64,000 nt of DNA from Marmoricola sp. URHB0036 (GCF_000426045.1 NZ_AUEP01000003.1:186001-250000), one strand, 5' to 3'. Positions 24,645 to 34,840 are shown, counted from the stretch's first letter. Program-made: numbers and translations. The notes: generated from the sequence alone by a model not told the origin.

Positions 24645-25495
24645 GTGGTCGACCTGAGCTGCCGGAGGCGCTGTCGCACCCGGTCGCGGACAACCACTGC
24701 CACCTCGACATCGCCCGCGGTCGAGACGAGCCGGCGCTTCCTGTCGACGAGGCCCTCTCGCTGGCTGCCTCGGTCGGCGTCACCCGCGTCGTGCAGATCG
24801 GCTGCGACCTCGAGGGCGCGCGCTGGGCCGTGCAGACGGCGCAGGCCCATGACCAGGTCGTGGCCGGTGTGGCGCTGCACCCCAACGAGGCTCCCCTCCT
24901 CGCCGAGCAGGGCCGGCTCGATGAGGCGCTGGCCGAGATCGAGCGGCTGGCCCGGAGCAGCGACCGGGTGCGAGCGATCGGCGAGACCGGTCTGGACTAC
25001 TACCGCACGGGCGAGGAGGGTCGGGCCGCCCAGCACGAGTCGTTCCGGGCTCACGTCGAGCTGGCCAAGGCCCTGGACAAGACACTGGTGATCCACGACC
25101 GCGACGCCCACGAGGACGTCGTACGCCTGCTCGACGAGGTGGGCGCCCCCGACCGCTGGGTGATGCACTGCTTCTCAGGCGACGCCGACTTCGCCCGCGC
25201 CTGCCTGGACCGCGGAGCACACCTGTCCTTCGCCGGCACGGTCACCTTCAAGAACGCCGAACCGCTCCGCGAGGCGCTCCGGGCCACGCCGCTCGACCGG
25301 ATCCTGGTGGAGACCGACGCGCCGTACCTCACTCCGATGCCGCACCGCGGACGTCCGAACGCCTCCTACCTGGTGCCGCTGACCGTCCGCTCGATGGCCC
25401 GCACCCGGGGCCTCGGCGTGTCGGAGCTGTGCGCGGCGATCGCGGTCAACACCGACGCCGCCTTCGGTGGTCCGTGGGGTGCGCACGGAGTGTGA
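24641..25495 (+). CDS. tatD: TatD family metal-dependent DNase
   Basis: The GTG at 24641 overlaps the rsmI stop, giving 284 residues. Family signatures are 'DNHCHLDIAR' (metal-binding HxH), 'VQIGCDLEGARWAV', 'GVALHPNEA', 'AIGETGLDYYRTGEEGRAAQHESFRAHVELAKALDKTLVIHDRDAHEDVVRLL', 'MHCFSGDADFARACLDRGAHLSFAG' and 'ILVETDAPYLTPMPHRGRPN' with the final Asp ligand. TatD enzymes are 3'-5' exonucleases acting on DNA and RNA in repair or turnover. The order rsmI, tatD, rpfB, rsmA, ispE is the same as Rv1003-Rv1011 in M. tuberculosis apart from unrelated insertions there. Confidence 0.93.
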   Translation: MSGRPELPEALSHPVADNHCHLDIARGRDEPALPVDEALSLAASVGVTRVVQIGCDLEGARWAVQTAQAHDQVVAGVALHPNEAPLLAEQGRLDEALAEIERLARSSDRVRAIGETGLDYYRTGEEGRAAQHESFRAHVELAKALDKTLVIHDRDAHEDVVRLLDEVGAPDRWVMHCFSGDADFARACLDRGAHLSFAGTVTFKNAEPLREALRATPLDRILVETDAPYLTPMPHRGRPNASYLVPLTVRSMARTRGLGVSELCAAIAVNTDAAFGGPWGAHGV

Positions 25496-25527
25496 GACCG
25501 CCCACAGCGCCGACCTTCAAGTGCCGC

Positions 25528-25555
25528 TTGCAAGTTGCTAACTCCCAGCTATCTT
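25528..25555 (+). promoter_or_regulatory. promoter of the rpfB-like gene
   Basis: TTGCAA (25528-25533) and TATCTT (25550-25555) are separated by 16 bases in one of the few A/T-richer stretches here. Start of transcription near 25562 would leave a leader of about 135 bases. Confidence 0.5.
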
Positions 25556-25561
25556 GCCTAG

Positions 25562-26812
<1,251 letters not shown>

Positions 26813-26818
26813 GATCCG

Positions 26819-26824
26819 TAGGCT
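26819..26824 (+). promoter_or_regulatory. -10 element TAGGCT before rsmA
   Basis: TAGGCT is followed by 7 bases and the GTG of rsmA at 26832, so rsmA may be transcribed as a leaderless message. Confidence 0.5.
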
Positions 26825-26831
26825 CGCTGTC

Positions 26832-27695
26832 GTGAGCCACCCATCTTCTGCCGGACCGAGACTCCTCGGTCCGGCAGAAGTGCGTCTGCTCGCCGACCGG
26901 CTCGACCTGCGACCCACCAAGCAGCGTGGGCAGAACTTCGTGATCGACGCCAACACCGTGCGCCGGATCGTGCGCGACTCCGGCATCGGTCCCGACGACG
27001 TGGTCCTCGAGGTCGGCCCCGGCCTCGGCTCCCTGACGCTCGCCCTGCTCGACGTCGCCGCCCGAGTGGTGGCCATCGAGGTCGACCGCGTGCTCGCGGA
27101 CGCTCTCCCGGCGACGATCGCCGACCGCGCTCCCGACCAGGCCGACCGGTTCGAGGTGGTCGCGGCGGACGCGATGCGGGTCACCTCCGTGCCCGGGCCA
27201 CCGCCCACGGCCCTGGTGGCCAACCTGCCCTACAACGTGTCGGTGCCGGTGCTGCTCCACCTGCTGGCGTTGCTGCCGTCTCTCGAGCGCGGCTTGGTGA
27301 TGGTGCAGTCGGAGGTGGCCGACCGGCTGGCGGCCCAGCCCGGCTCGAAGGTCTACGGCATCCCGTCGGTGAAGGCGGCCTGGTTCGCCGACGTACGCCG
27401 CGCCGGGGCGATCGGCCGCAACGTCTTCTGGCCGGCCCCCAATGTCGACTCGGGCCTGGTCGCGTGGACCCGCCGTGAGCCGCCCACCACCGCCGTCACG
27501 CGCGAGCAGGTGTTCGCCGTCGTCGACGCCGCCTTCGCCCAGCGCCGCAAGGCGCTGCGACCCTCACTCCGTGGCCTGGCCGGTTCGGCCGAGGCGTCCG
27601 AGGCCGCGCTGGCGGCTGCCGGGATCGACCCGATGACCCGCGGCGAGCAGCTGCGGCTGGCCGACTTCGTGCGGATCGCGGAGGCGCTCGCATGA
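26832..27695 (+). CDS. rsmA: 16S rRNA dimethyladenosine transferase RsmA (KsgA)
   Basis: The 287-residue product has the KsgA motifs: '[38 protein letters not shown]' at the start, '[16 protein letters not shown]' (SAM motif I), '[14 protein letters not shown]' and the catalytic '[17 protein letters not shown]' N-L-P-Y. It dimethylates two adjacent adenines in helix 45 of 16S rRNA during small-subunit maturation. The first 16 codons contain a 16-bp perfect hairpin, yet they encode residues that match the family, so GTG 26832 is the right start. The TGA overlaps the ispE ATG by 4 bases. Confidence 0.95.
   Translation: MSHPSSAGPRLLGPAEVRLLADRLDLRPTKQRGQNFVIDANTVRRIVRDSGIGPDDVVLEVGPGLGSLTLALLDVAARVVAIEVDRVLADALPATIADRAPDQADRFEVVAADAMRVTSVPGPPPTALVANLPYNVSVPVLLHLLALLPSLERGLVMVQSEVADRLAAQPGSKVYGIPSVKAAWFADVRRAGAIGRNVFWPAPNVDSGLVAWTRREPPTTAVTREQVFAVVDAAFAQRRKALRPSLRGLAGSAEASEAALAAAGIDPMTRGEQLRLADFVRIAEALA
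26845..26880 (+). terminator. 16-bp perfect hairpin inside rsmA 5' coding region
   Basis: CTTCTGCCGGACCGAG (26845-26860) pairs perfectly with CTCGGTCCGGCAGAAG (26865-26880) around the loop ACTC. It lies 33 bases after the rpfB stop and 13 bases into rsmA. Its strength fits a factor-independent terminator for rpfB or an attenuator of rsmA; there is no U-tract. Confidence 0.55.
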
Positions 27696-28603
27696 GCGTC
27701 ACCGTGCGCGCCCCGGCCAAGGTCAACCTGGCGCTGGTCGTCGGCCGTCCCCGGGAGGACGGCTACCACCCGTTGAACACCGTCTACCAGGCGATCAGCC
27801 TGTACGACGACGTCCGGGTCTCCGACGCCGAGGACTGGGTCGTGTCGGTGCACCCGATCGGCGAGGTGGACGTCTCCGTCGTACCCCTCGACGACTCCAA
27901 CATCGCCCTGCGCGCCGGCCGGGCGCTGGTCGCGCACCACGGCCTCGAGCTGGCCGCCGACATCGTGATCCACAAGGGCATCCCGGTCGCCGGCGGACTG
28001 GCCGGTGGCAGCGCCGACGCCGCGGCCACCCTGGTCGCGCTCGACCGCTTGTGGGACCTCCGCACCACCGACGAGGACCTGCTCGCCATCGCGGGCGAGC
28101 TGGGCAGCGACGTGCCGTTCGCCCTGATCGGCGGGAGCGCCCACGGCCTCGGGCACGGGGAGCTGGTGAGCCCGCTGTCCGACCACGGCTCCTATTGGTG
28201 GGTGGTGGTTCCGAGCGACGAGGGTCTCTCCACGCCCGAGGTCTACCGCGAGTTCGACCGGCTCCAGCCCGACCTCGACCCGACCGCGCACCAGGCGGAC
28301 CCGGTCGCGCTGGTCAGCGCGCTCCAGGAGGGCGACCCCGACGCCCTCGCGACCTCGATGCGCAACGACCTCGAGGACGCAGCGCTCAGTCTGCGACCCG
28401 AGCTGGCCGAACGCATCGCGCTGGTGCAGGCGCACTGCGACGCCAAGGTGATGCTCTCCGGGTCCGGTCCGACGATCCTCGGCATCGTCGCCTCGCAGGA
28501 GGACGCGCTGGACTCGCGGGCTGCCCTGCTCGAGGCGGGCTTCGAGGTCGTGCACGTCGCCACGGGTCCCGTTGCCGGCGCCCATGTCGTGGAGTACGCG
28601 TAG
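27692..28603 (+). CDS. ispE: 4-(cytidine 5'-diphospho)-2-C-methyl-D-erythritol kinase IspE
   Basis: The 303-residue GHMP kinase starts '[39 protein letters not shown]' and has the ATP-binding '[25 protein letters not shown]' (about residues 92-116) and '[18 protein letters not shown]', with '[13 protein letters not shown]' near the C terminus. IspE phosphorylates CDP-methylerythritol in the non-mevalonate isoprenoid pathway, which supplies polyprenyl carriers for wall and surface glycans. It is translationally coupled to rsmA at its start and to the ABC-F gene at its end, where TAG and GTG share one base. Confidence 0.95.
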   Translation: MSVTVRAPAKVNLALVVGRPREDGYHPLNTVYQAISLYDDVRVSDAEDWVVSVHPIGEVDVSVVPLDDSNIALRAGRALVAHHGLELAADIVIHKGIPVAGGLAGGSADAAATLVALDRLWDLRTTDEDLLAIAGELGSDVPFALIGGSAHGLGHGELVSPLSDHGSYWWVVVPSDEGLSTPEVYREFDRLQPDLDPTAHQADPVALVSALQEGDPDALATSMRNDLEDAALSLRPELAERIALVQAHCDAKVMLSGSGPTILGIVASQEDALDSRAALLEAGFEVVHVATGPVAGAHVVEYA

Positions 28604-30378
28604 TGACCAACCTGCTGAACCTGGAGAAGGTCACCAAGTCCTACGGCGTGCGCATCCTGCTCGACGAGGTCAGCCTCGGCGTGGGGGAGGGCGAGCGGAT
28701 CGGCATCGTCGGACGCAACGGTGACGGCAAGACCACGCTGCTGAACCTGATGGCCGGTCGCGAGGAGCCGGACAGCGGGCGGGTGTCGCGGAACCGCGGG
28801 CTGCACATCGGCTACCTCGACCAGCGCGACCTGCTCGACGAGACCCACACCGTCCGCGAGGTCGTGCTGGGCGGGATGGACGACCACGAGTGGGCTGCCG
28901 ACGCACGCATGCGCGAGGTGGTCGAGGTGCTGCTGGCCGGGGTGTCGCTCGACCGGGAGATCCGTGGGCTCTCCGGTGGGGAACGGCGGCGCTGCTCGCT
29001 GGCGCGGTTGCTGCTGGCCGACGACGACCTGCTCATCCTCGACGAGCCGACCAACCATCTCGACGTGGAGGCGGTGGCGTGGCTGGCCGAGCACCTGGTC
29101 CGTCGTACGTCGGCACTGGTGGTGGTCACCCACGACCGGTGGTTCCTCGACGAGGTCTGCGAGCGCACCTGGGAGGTCCACCCGGCAGCCAACGGTGCCG
29201 GGGTGGTCGACGCCTACGACGGTGGGTACGCCGCCTTCGTGCTCGCCCGGGCCGAGCGGCAGCGGCAGGCCTCCGCCTCGGAGTCGCGACGCCAGAACCT
29301 CGCCCGCAAGGAGCTGGCCTGGCTGCGGCGCGGCCCGCCGGCGCGGACCTCGAAGCCGAAGTTCCGGATCGACGCGGCGAACGAGCTGATCGAGGACGTG
29401 CCGCCGCCGCGTGACCGGTTGGAGCTGCAGAAGTTCGCCACCCAGCGGCTCGGCAAGGACGTCATCGACGTCGAGGACGTCGATCTCACCCGTGGCGATC
29501 GGCGGCTGCTCGCGCACGCCACCTGGCGGCTCGGTCCCGGCGACCGGGTCGGGATCGTCGGGGTCAACGGCGCCGGCAAGAGCTCGGTGTTGGGGCTGGT
29601 CGCCGGGACACTGGCGCCCGACGTCGGCCGGGTGCGGATCGGCCGGACCGTCGCGCTGGAGCACCTCACCCAGCACGTCCCGGTCGACAATCCGGAGGCG
29701 CGGGTGCTGGCCACCATCGAGGACATCCAGCGGGTCACCCGGATGGCCACCGGCAAGGACGTCTCGGCCTCGGCGATGCTGGAGCGCTTCGGGTTCACCG
29801 GTGACAAGCTCACCGCGCGGCTGGGCGACCTCTCGGGTGGCGAACGTCGCCGGTTCCAGCTGTTGCGGCTGCTGCTGTCCGAGCCCAACGTGCTGCTCCT
29901 CGACGAGCCGACCAACGACCTCGACATCGACACCCTCAACGTGGTGGAGGACTTCCTCGACTCGTGGCCGGGCACGCTGGTGGTCGTGTCGCACGACCGC
30001 TACTTCCTCGAGCGGGTCACCGACTCGATCTGGGCCCTGATGGGCGACGGGCAGATCAGCATGCTGCCGAGGGGGGTCGACGAGTACCTGGAGAGACGCA
30101 GGCAGGAGCTCCGGGACGCAGCCGCCCAGACCCAGCCGGCGGTCGAGCGGTCGCGCTCCGGCTCGGCGGGGGAGAGAGCGGCCCGCAAGACCATCGACCG
30201 GATCGACAGGCAGCTGCAGCGGATCGCCGTACGCGAGGCCGAGCTGCACGACGAGCTGGCGGCCAACGCCAGCGACCACGAGAAGCTGGCGGTGCTCTCG
30301 GCCGAGCTGCAGCAGCTGGCCGCCGAGAAGGACGAGCTCGAGGGGGAGTGGCTCGAGGCTGTTGCCGTCCTCGAGTGA
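28603..30378 (+). CDS. ABC-F family ATP-binding protein (ribosome-associated type)
   Basis: The GTG at 28603 gives 591 residues with two ABC cassettes and no membrane helices. The first has Walker A 'GRNGDGKTT' (about 37-45), signature 'LSGGERRRCSLARLLL' and 'LLILDEPTNHLD'; the second has 'GVNGAGKSS', 'LSGGERRRFQLLRLLL' and 'VLLLDEPTNDLD'. The linker 'RRQNLARKELAWLRRGPPARTSKPKFRI' and a C-terminal coiled coil (about 500-591) are Uup/ABC-F features. ABC-F proteins act on the ribosome E site or in antibiotic resistance, or as Uup in DNA stability; I cannot choose between these roles. In M. tuberculosis Rv1011 ispE is not directly followed by the same gene. Confidence 0.92.
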   Translation: MTNLLNLEKVTKSYGVRILLDEVSLGVGEGERIGIVGRNGDGKTTLLNLMAGREEPDSGRVSRNRGLHIGYLDQRDLLDETHTVREVVLGGMDDHEWAADARMREVVEVLLAGVSLDREIRGLSGGERRRCSLARLLLADDDLLILDEPTNHLDVEAVAWLAEHLVRRTSALVVVTHDRWFLDEVCERTWEVHPAANGAGVVDAYDGGYAAFVLARAERQRQASASESRRQNLARKELAWLRRGPPARTSKPKFRIDAANELIEDVPPPRDRLELQKFATQRLGKDVIDVEDVDLTRGDRRLLAHATWRLGPGDRVGIVGVNGAGKSSVLGLVAGTLAPDVGRVRIGRTVALEHLTQHVPVDNPEARVLATIEDIQRVTRMATGKDVSASAMLERFGFTGDKLTARLGDLSGGERRRFQLLRLLLSEPNVLLLDEPTNDLDIDTLNVVEDFLDSWPGTLVVVSHDRYFLERVTDSIWALMGDGQISMLPRGVDEYLERRRQELRDAAAQTQPAVERSRSGSAGERAARKTIDRIDRQLQRIAVREAELHDELAANASDHEKLAVLSAELQQLAAEKDELEGEWLEAVAVLE

Positions 30379-30385
30379 TCCGTGC

Positions 30386-30874
30386 TCAGCTGAGCGGGAC
30401 CATCAACCGCTTCAGCAGGGCAGCGAGCTGGGCGTGGTCGTCCTCCGAGAGATGGGCGAGCAGGTCGCGCTCGCTGGAGAGCAGTGACTCGAAGGCGCCG
30501 TCGACGGTGCGCTTGCCGGCTGCGGTCAGGGTGACCAGCACGCCGCGCCGGTCGCGGGGGTCGGGGGAGCGCTCGACGAAGCCGCGCTGGGCGAGCCGGT
30601 CGACCCGGTTGGTCATGGTGCCGCTGGTGACCAGCGTCTGGCGCAGCAAAGCACCCGGGGTCAGCTGGTAGGGCTTGCCGGCCCGACGCAACGCCGCGAG
30701 CACGTCGAACTCCCACGTCTCGATCGAGTGGGCGGTGAAGGCGTCACGTCGTGCCTTGTCGAGCAGCCGGGCGAGCCGGCCCACGCGGCTGAACACCTCC
30801 ACGGGCGCGAGGTCGAGGTCGGCACGCTCGCGGTGCCAGGCCTCGACCAGCTCGTCGACCTCGTCGCGCTCCAT
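30386..30874 (-). CDS. MarR family transcriptional regulator
   Basis: The 162-residue product has a MarR winged helix: 'ETWEFDVLAALRRAGKPYQLTPGALLRQTLVTSGTMTNRVDRLAQRGFVERSPDPRDRRGVLVTLTAAGKR', where the recognition helix is 'TSGTMTNRVDRLAQRG' and 'DPRDRRGVLVTLT' is the wing, with dimerisation helices at both ends. A TAGCAT element 6 bases before its ATG supports a leaderless start. It faces tam across 51 bases containing a palindromic site, so it probably regulates itself and tam in response to an unknown ligand. Confidence 0.92.
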   Translation of the reverse strand: MERDEVDELVEAWHRERADLDLAPVEVFSRVGRLARLLDKARRDAFTAHSIETWEFDVLAALRRAGKPYQLTPGALLRQTLVTSGTMTNRVDRLAQRGFVERSPDPRDRRGVLVTLTAAGKRTVDGAFESLLSSERDLLAHLSEDDHAQLAALLKRLMVPLS

Positions 30875-30880
30875 GGGTGA

Positions 30881-30886
30881 ATGCTA
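30881..30886 (-). promoter_or_regulatory. -10 element TAGCAT for the marR-type gene
   Basis: TAGCAT on the minus strand precedes the ATG at 30874 by 6 bases, a leaderless arrangement. Confidence 0.5.
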
Positions 30887-30898
30887 GCCGGACAAGAT

Positions 30899-30920
30899 TC
30901 TTGACATCGAGATAATCTCG
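30899..30920. promoter_or_regulatory. MarR-type operator between marR and tam
   Basis: TCTTGACATCGAGA (30899-30912) is an imperfect inverted repeat of the TCTTGA-NN-TCAAGA kind used by MarR proteins, and CGAGATAATCTCG (30908-30920) is a perfect 13-base palindrome overlapping it. GATAAT within it could be the tam -10. Confidence 0.6.
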
Positions 30921-30925
30921 GAGCC

Positions 30926-31705
30926 ATGGCGCACAGCTGGGACCCGGACCGCTACCTCACCTTCGCCGACGAGCGCGGCCGGCCCTTCGTCGAGCTCCTC
31001 GCGCGCGTCGGAGCCGACGCGCCGCACCGGGTAGTCGACCTGGGCTGCGGCGCCGGCTACCTGACCGTGCTGCTCGCCCGCCGGTGGCCGCAGGCGCAGA
31101 TCCTCGGCGTCGACTCGAGCAGCGAGATGATCAATGCCGCGCCGGTCGGCGAGGGGGTGTCGTTCAGTGTCGGGGACATCGCCTCGTGGGTGCCCGCCGA
31201 GCCGGTCGGCGTGCTCGTCTCCAACGCGGCGCTCCAGTGGGTCCCGGGTCATCTCGACCTGCTGCCGCGACTCGTCGAGGCCGTCGCGCCCGGTGGCTGG
31301 TTGGCCTTCCAGGTGCCCGGCAACTTCGAGGAGCCCAGCCACACCATCCGCCGCGAGCTGGCCGCCGAGGCGCCGTACGCCGAGCACACTGCGGGTGTCG
31401 CCACCCCTGACGCCCACGACGCCGCTCGCTACCTGAGCGTCCTCAGCGGGCTGGGCTGTTCGGTCGATGCCTGGGAGACCACCTACCTGCACGTCCTTCG
31501 GGGCGAGGACCCCGTGTTCACCTGGGTCAGCGGCACCGGCGCCCGACCGACTCTGCAGGCCCTGCCCGACGAGCTGCGCCCGGCCTTCGAGCAGGAGTTC
31601 AAGCGCCGACTGCGCGAGGCCTACCCCGAGCGCGACGGCGCCGTCGTGCTTCCGTTCAGGCGAGTGTTCGTGGTGGCTCGTCGGGGTGCCTCGAGCACGT
31701 TGTGA
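30926..31705 (+). CDS. tam: trans-aconitate 2-methyltransferase-like SAM-dependent methyltransferase
   Basis: The 259-residue protein matches Tam throughout: 'WDPDRYLTFADERGRPFVELLARV' at the start, SAM motif I 'VVDLGCGAGYLTVLLARRWP' (about 39-58), 'GVDSSSEMI', 'VLVSNAALQWVPGH' and 'LAFQVPGNFEEPSHTIRREL', and 'TYLHVLRGEDPVFTWVSGTGARP' near residues 195-215. Tam methylates trans-aconitate, a spontaneous by-product of aconitase, relieving its toxicity. It is divergent from a MarR gene with a shared operator, implying ligand-controlled expression. It overlaps a 20-base direct repeat unit at its stop. Confidence 0.92.
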   Translation: MAHSWDPDRYLTFADERGRPFVELLARVGADAPHRVVDLGCGAGYLTVLLARRWPQAQILGVDSSSEMINAAPVGEGVSFSVGDIASWVPAEPVGVLVSNAALQWVPGHLDLLPRLVEAVAPGGWLAFQVPGNFEEPSHTIRRELAAEAPYAEHTAGVATPDAHDAARYLSVLSGLGCSVDAWETTYLHVLRGEDPVFTWVSGTGARPTLQALPDELRPAFEQEFKRRLREAYPERDGAVVLPFRRVFVVARRGASSTL

Positions 31706-31763
31706 CGCGCGGGTGTGCAGTTCCCGCTCGGGTCACCCGCGGGTTGTGACGAGCCGAGTTGCA
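31700..31763 (+). repeat. two diverged 20-base direct repeats
   Basis: TTGTGACGCGCGGGTGTGCA (31700-31719) and TTGTGACGAGCCGAGTTGCA (31744-31763) share 16 of 20 positions, 44 bases apart. They fill the gap between tam and the convergent hydrolase gene. Confidence 0.45.
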
Positions 31764-31771
31764 CCAACGCG

Positions 31772-34700
31772 TCAGAGCGGCGGGAGCGAGGGGACCTGCA
31801 CCGTTCCGGGCGGGTCGTGGACCGGGGTCTCGTAGGTCCACGCGGCCACCTGGTCGCGGTAGACCTGCGAGTGCTGGTAGCCGCTGTGGCCCATCATCCG
31901 GGGGCCGGGGTCGCCGACGCCGTCGGCGGGGACCTCGGGGACCGGGAGGTCGAACTCGCTGTCGCGGTCGGAGAAGACGCGCCAGCCGATGGGGTCGGTA
32001 CGACGGAACAGGTTCACCCAGGCGCCGCCGGCCGACGCGAGCCGCCCACGGAAGGTGTTCCCGGGCGGGATCGACGGGTCGTCCTCGGGACCGAGAAGGC
32101 CGTCGGTCCTGGGCAGGTCGGGTACCGGGCTGCTGAGCAGGGGCGGGCCGCTGGTGGGTGCGTTGCCGACGTACGCCGGGCCGAAGACGCGCGGGAAGAT
32201 CCGGCCGTAGAGCGCACGGATCTGGCTGCCGTAGGTGATCACGCGCGTGCGCGCCAGCTCGTCGTGGTCCAGCCGGCTGGCGGTGGCCAGCACGATGAGG
32301 GAGCCCTGGCTGTGGCCGGACAGGATCAGCCGGTTCTTCGAGTGCTGCACCTCGCCGTGCCGGTCCAGGGCCCAGCGTGAGCGGATCAGCAGCTCCGGGA
32401 TCACCCGCTCGGCGTAGCACGGCGGCGCCAGCGGGTGCGCCGCGCGCGGCCAGAACGTGGTCAGGTCCCAGATGACGCCGACCGCCTTGCGCGCCTTCTC
32501 CGAGCGCCGGATCTGCGAACCGAGGGCGATCAGCCCGGCGGACATGCCGACCACCAGCCACATCGACGCCGTCGCGACCGATCGGGTCCACCCGAAGCCG
32601 GGCAGCTCCCACGGCGGCACTCCGCACATCGAGGTCACGATGATGATCAGGGCGACCGGTGCGGTGATGGCGCCGACCACGTCGAGGAAGGTCTCGGCCC
32701 GGTGCGCCAGTGCAGCAGTACGACGGGCCGCGACGCTTCGAGCCCGATCACGAGGGGCGATCTTCTCCAGCCAGCCGGCGTCGGTCGCGTAGTGCTCCTC
32801 GATCACCGATCCGACGTATCTCCCGAAGCGGCGCAGGCACACCCCGAGGAAGACGACCACCAGGAGCAGCCACAGCAGCTGGCCGATCGCGGTCCAGATC
32901 AGCACCTGCGGGACGGCCAACGGCACCTCGGGCTTGTCGCTCGGATCGAGGACCACGCCCTTGCCCAGCTGGAGTGTGAGCAGGCCGCTTCCCGCGGGCA
33001 ACGCCAGCACACCCGCCGGCCGGAACTGGTTGTCCTGGTCCTCGGGGGTGCAGGCTCCGCGCACCGGGCCGAGGCAGCTGTCGGCCAGGGTGAGCGTCCG
33101 CACGGGGACGGTCAACGACGAGCTCTCCCGCAGCACGGTCCGTCCGCGACCCTCGGTGAACGCGCGGACGCCGTCGGTGTAGTCGGGCTTGACCTTGAGC
33201 GAGAGGCCCTTCATCTCGATGGTCCCCGAGCTGACCGTGACCGTGCTGCCGTCGAGGATCACCCGGGCACCGCGGAGGGTGATGTCGCCGGTGGCGACGA
33301 AGTCGTCGGTGCTCTGCTTGCTGGTCAGGTCGAGCATGGTCGGCGCCGGCTCGCTCTTGTCGGGGACCTCCACCTGGCTGACCAGGTCTCCGACGCCGTG
33401 GTCGGAGCCGTTGAGGAAGTTCGCCGCCGCGACGACGGTGCTGGAGGTGAAGAGCAGCGCTACCCACGCGGCGGTGGCGAGCAGGACCGAGGCGCCGGCA
33501 CCGCGCCAGGCCTTGTCGGCGTTGGGGGGCGAGCGGTGGTACTGCCAGTACGCCAGCAGCCCCCAGAAACCGAGCGCGATCGCCGCTGCGCCCAGGATGA
33601 ACCACGCGTTGCTGCTGTCGTAGAGGCCGGCGACGCGCAGGGCCTGCACCGCGATGACGATCACCAGCGGCGACAGGGCGATGGCCGCCGCCGTGCGAGC
33701 GCGCATCCGGCCGCCGGCGAACACGCTCAGGTGCAGCACGGTGAGCAGCACGAAGATCGAGATGAACCAGACGTTGCGCCAGGTGTAGTCGATCGACTCG
33801 TCGAGGTGCTGGTGCGGTGCCGCACCCAGCGTCCACAGCACCAGCAGGTGCAGGAGGTAGACCGCCACCGCAACAACCGCGATGCCCTTGTCGAAGCGCG
33901 GTCCGAGTCGTTGGCCCAGCAGGTCGACGAGGTTCGGCTCGCCGTACGCCCCGCTCCAGTCGACGTCCTTCGGGTGGTTGGCACAGACCCCGACGACGCA
34001 GACGGCCATGATCAGCGTGGCCGCCAGGACGCACAGGGCGAGGCCGGCGGCCGACCAGAAGGTGAGGCTGCCCCAGCCCGCGCGCAGCAGGTGGATCCCT
34101 GTGAACGCGACGACGATGGAGACCGCCGCCGCCAGGTGGAAGCGTTGCAGTCGCAGCGTCCGCTCGCTGCCGTCCCAGAGGTGTGGGTGGAGCAGCACCG
34201 GCTCCTCGGCCGTCAGGGTTGCCGTCGTTGGCTGCGACTCCGCCGCGACTACGCTCTCGTAGCGGCTGATCGAGGTCTTCGAGAGCCACCACAGCACCGC
34301 GACCAGCGCCATCGGGACCACCGTCGCCAGGGCGATCCGCTGCCCCGGGTCCATCCCGCCGAGGAAGTCGAGCCAGCCCGGCAGGGCCGAGCACCCCGGG
34401 ACGCCGTACCGGAAGCACTGCCAGGCGCCCATGTCGATGGCGACCACGCAGGGGGTGAGCACGAAGAACACGGTGAGCAGCAGGCCGGAGACACGTACGG
34501 CGCGGGCACCCCACTGGGCCTGCCCGCTGCCCCGGCCGAGCTCCAGCCGGGCCCAGTAGGCGAGGTTCACCAACGCGAACGGCAGCAGGATCAACCACAG
34601 CGCACGCTTCACCCAGCCGAAGAATCCCTGCACACCCGAGGTGAGGGCCCCCCAGGAGTAGGCCTCGACGCTGACCGAGGTGTCCTCGAGCCTGCGGTAG

Positions 34701-34840
34701 GGGATCTTCCCGTCCTTGGTGCGGTAGATGCCGGTGAGGCCGTCGCCGGCCACCTGGCCCACCTCTCCGTCGGCGACGCCGAGCATGGTGGCGGGGGAGG
34801 TCCCGTGCACTCCGTGCACGCGCAGCTCGACGGTCTCCAT
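31772..34840 (-). CDS. large multi-pass membrane protein with C-terminal alpha/beta-hydrolase
   Basis: Start ATG 34840 follows GGGAG by 8 bases, giving 1022 residues; ATG 34855 is an alternative. The N terminus 'VELRVHGVHGTSPATMLG' has an H-G-V-H-G-T strand-turn as at the oxyanion/first strand of lipases. Many membrane helices follow (about 55-420 and 560-760) with an extracytoplasmic loop around 430-550. The C-terminal domain carries 'NRLILSGHSQGSLIVLATASRL', the nucleophile elbow with Ser844, and 'VITYGSQIRALYGRIFP'. The split of the hydrolase start and elbow by membrane helices is unusual. The substrate is unknown; no named family is recognised. Confidence 0.7.
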   Translation of the reverse strand: METVELRVHGVHGTSPATMLGVADGEVGQVAGDGLTGIYRTKDGKIPYRRLEDTSVSVEAYSWGALTSGVQGFFGWVKRALWLILLPFALVNLAYWARLELGRGSGQAQWGARAVRVSGLLLTVFFVLTPCVVAIDMGAWQCFRYGVPGCSALPGWLDFLGGMDPGQRIALATVVPMALVAVLWWLSKTSISRYESVVAAESQPTTATLTAEEPVLLHPHLWDGSERTLRLQRFHLAAAVSIVVAFTGIHLLRAGWGSLTFWSAAGLALCVLAATLIMAVCVVGVCANHPKDVDWSGAYGEPNLVDLLGQRLGPRFDKGIAVVAVAVYLLHLLVLWTLGAAPHQHLDESIDYTWRNVWFISIFVLLTVLHLSVFAGGRMRARTAAAIALSPLVIVIAVQALRVAGLYDSSNAWFILGAAAIALGFWGLLAYWQYHRSPPNADKAWRGAGASVLLATAAWVALLFTSSTVVAAANFLNGSDHGVGDLVSQVEVPDKSEPAPTMLDLTSKQSTDDFVATGDITLRGARVILDGSTVTVSSGTIEMKGLSLKVKPDYTDGVRAFTEGRGRTVLRESSSLTVPVRTLTLADSCLGPVRGACTPEDQDNQFRPAGVLALPAGSGLLTLQLGKGVVLDPSDKPEVPLAVPQVLIWTAIGQLLWLLLVVVFLGVCLRRFGRYVGSVIEEHYATDAGWLEKIAPRDRARSVAARRTAALAHRAETFLDVVGAITAPVALIIIVTSMCGVPPWELPGFGWTRSVATASMWLVVGMSAGLIALGSQIRRSEKARKAVGVIWDLTTFWPRAAHPLAPPCYAERVIPELLIRSRWALDRHGEVQHSKNRLILSGHSQGSLIVLATASRLDHDELARTRVITYGSQIRALYGRIFPRVFGPAYVGNAPTSGPPLLSSPVPDLPRTDGLLGPEDDPSIPPGNTFRGRLASAGGAWVNLFRRTDPIGWRVFSDRDSEFDLPVPEVPADGVGDPGPRMMGHSGYQHSQVYRDQVAAWTYETPVHDPPGTVQVPSLPPL

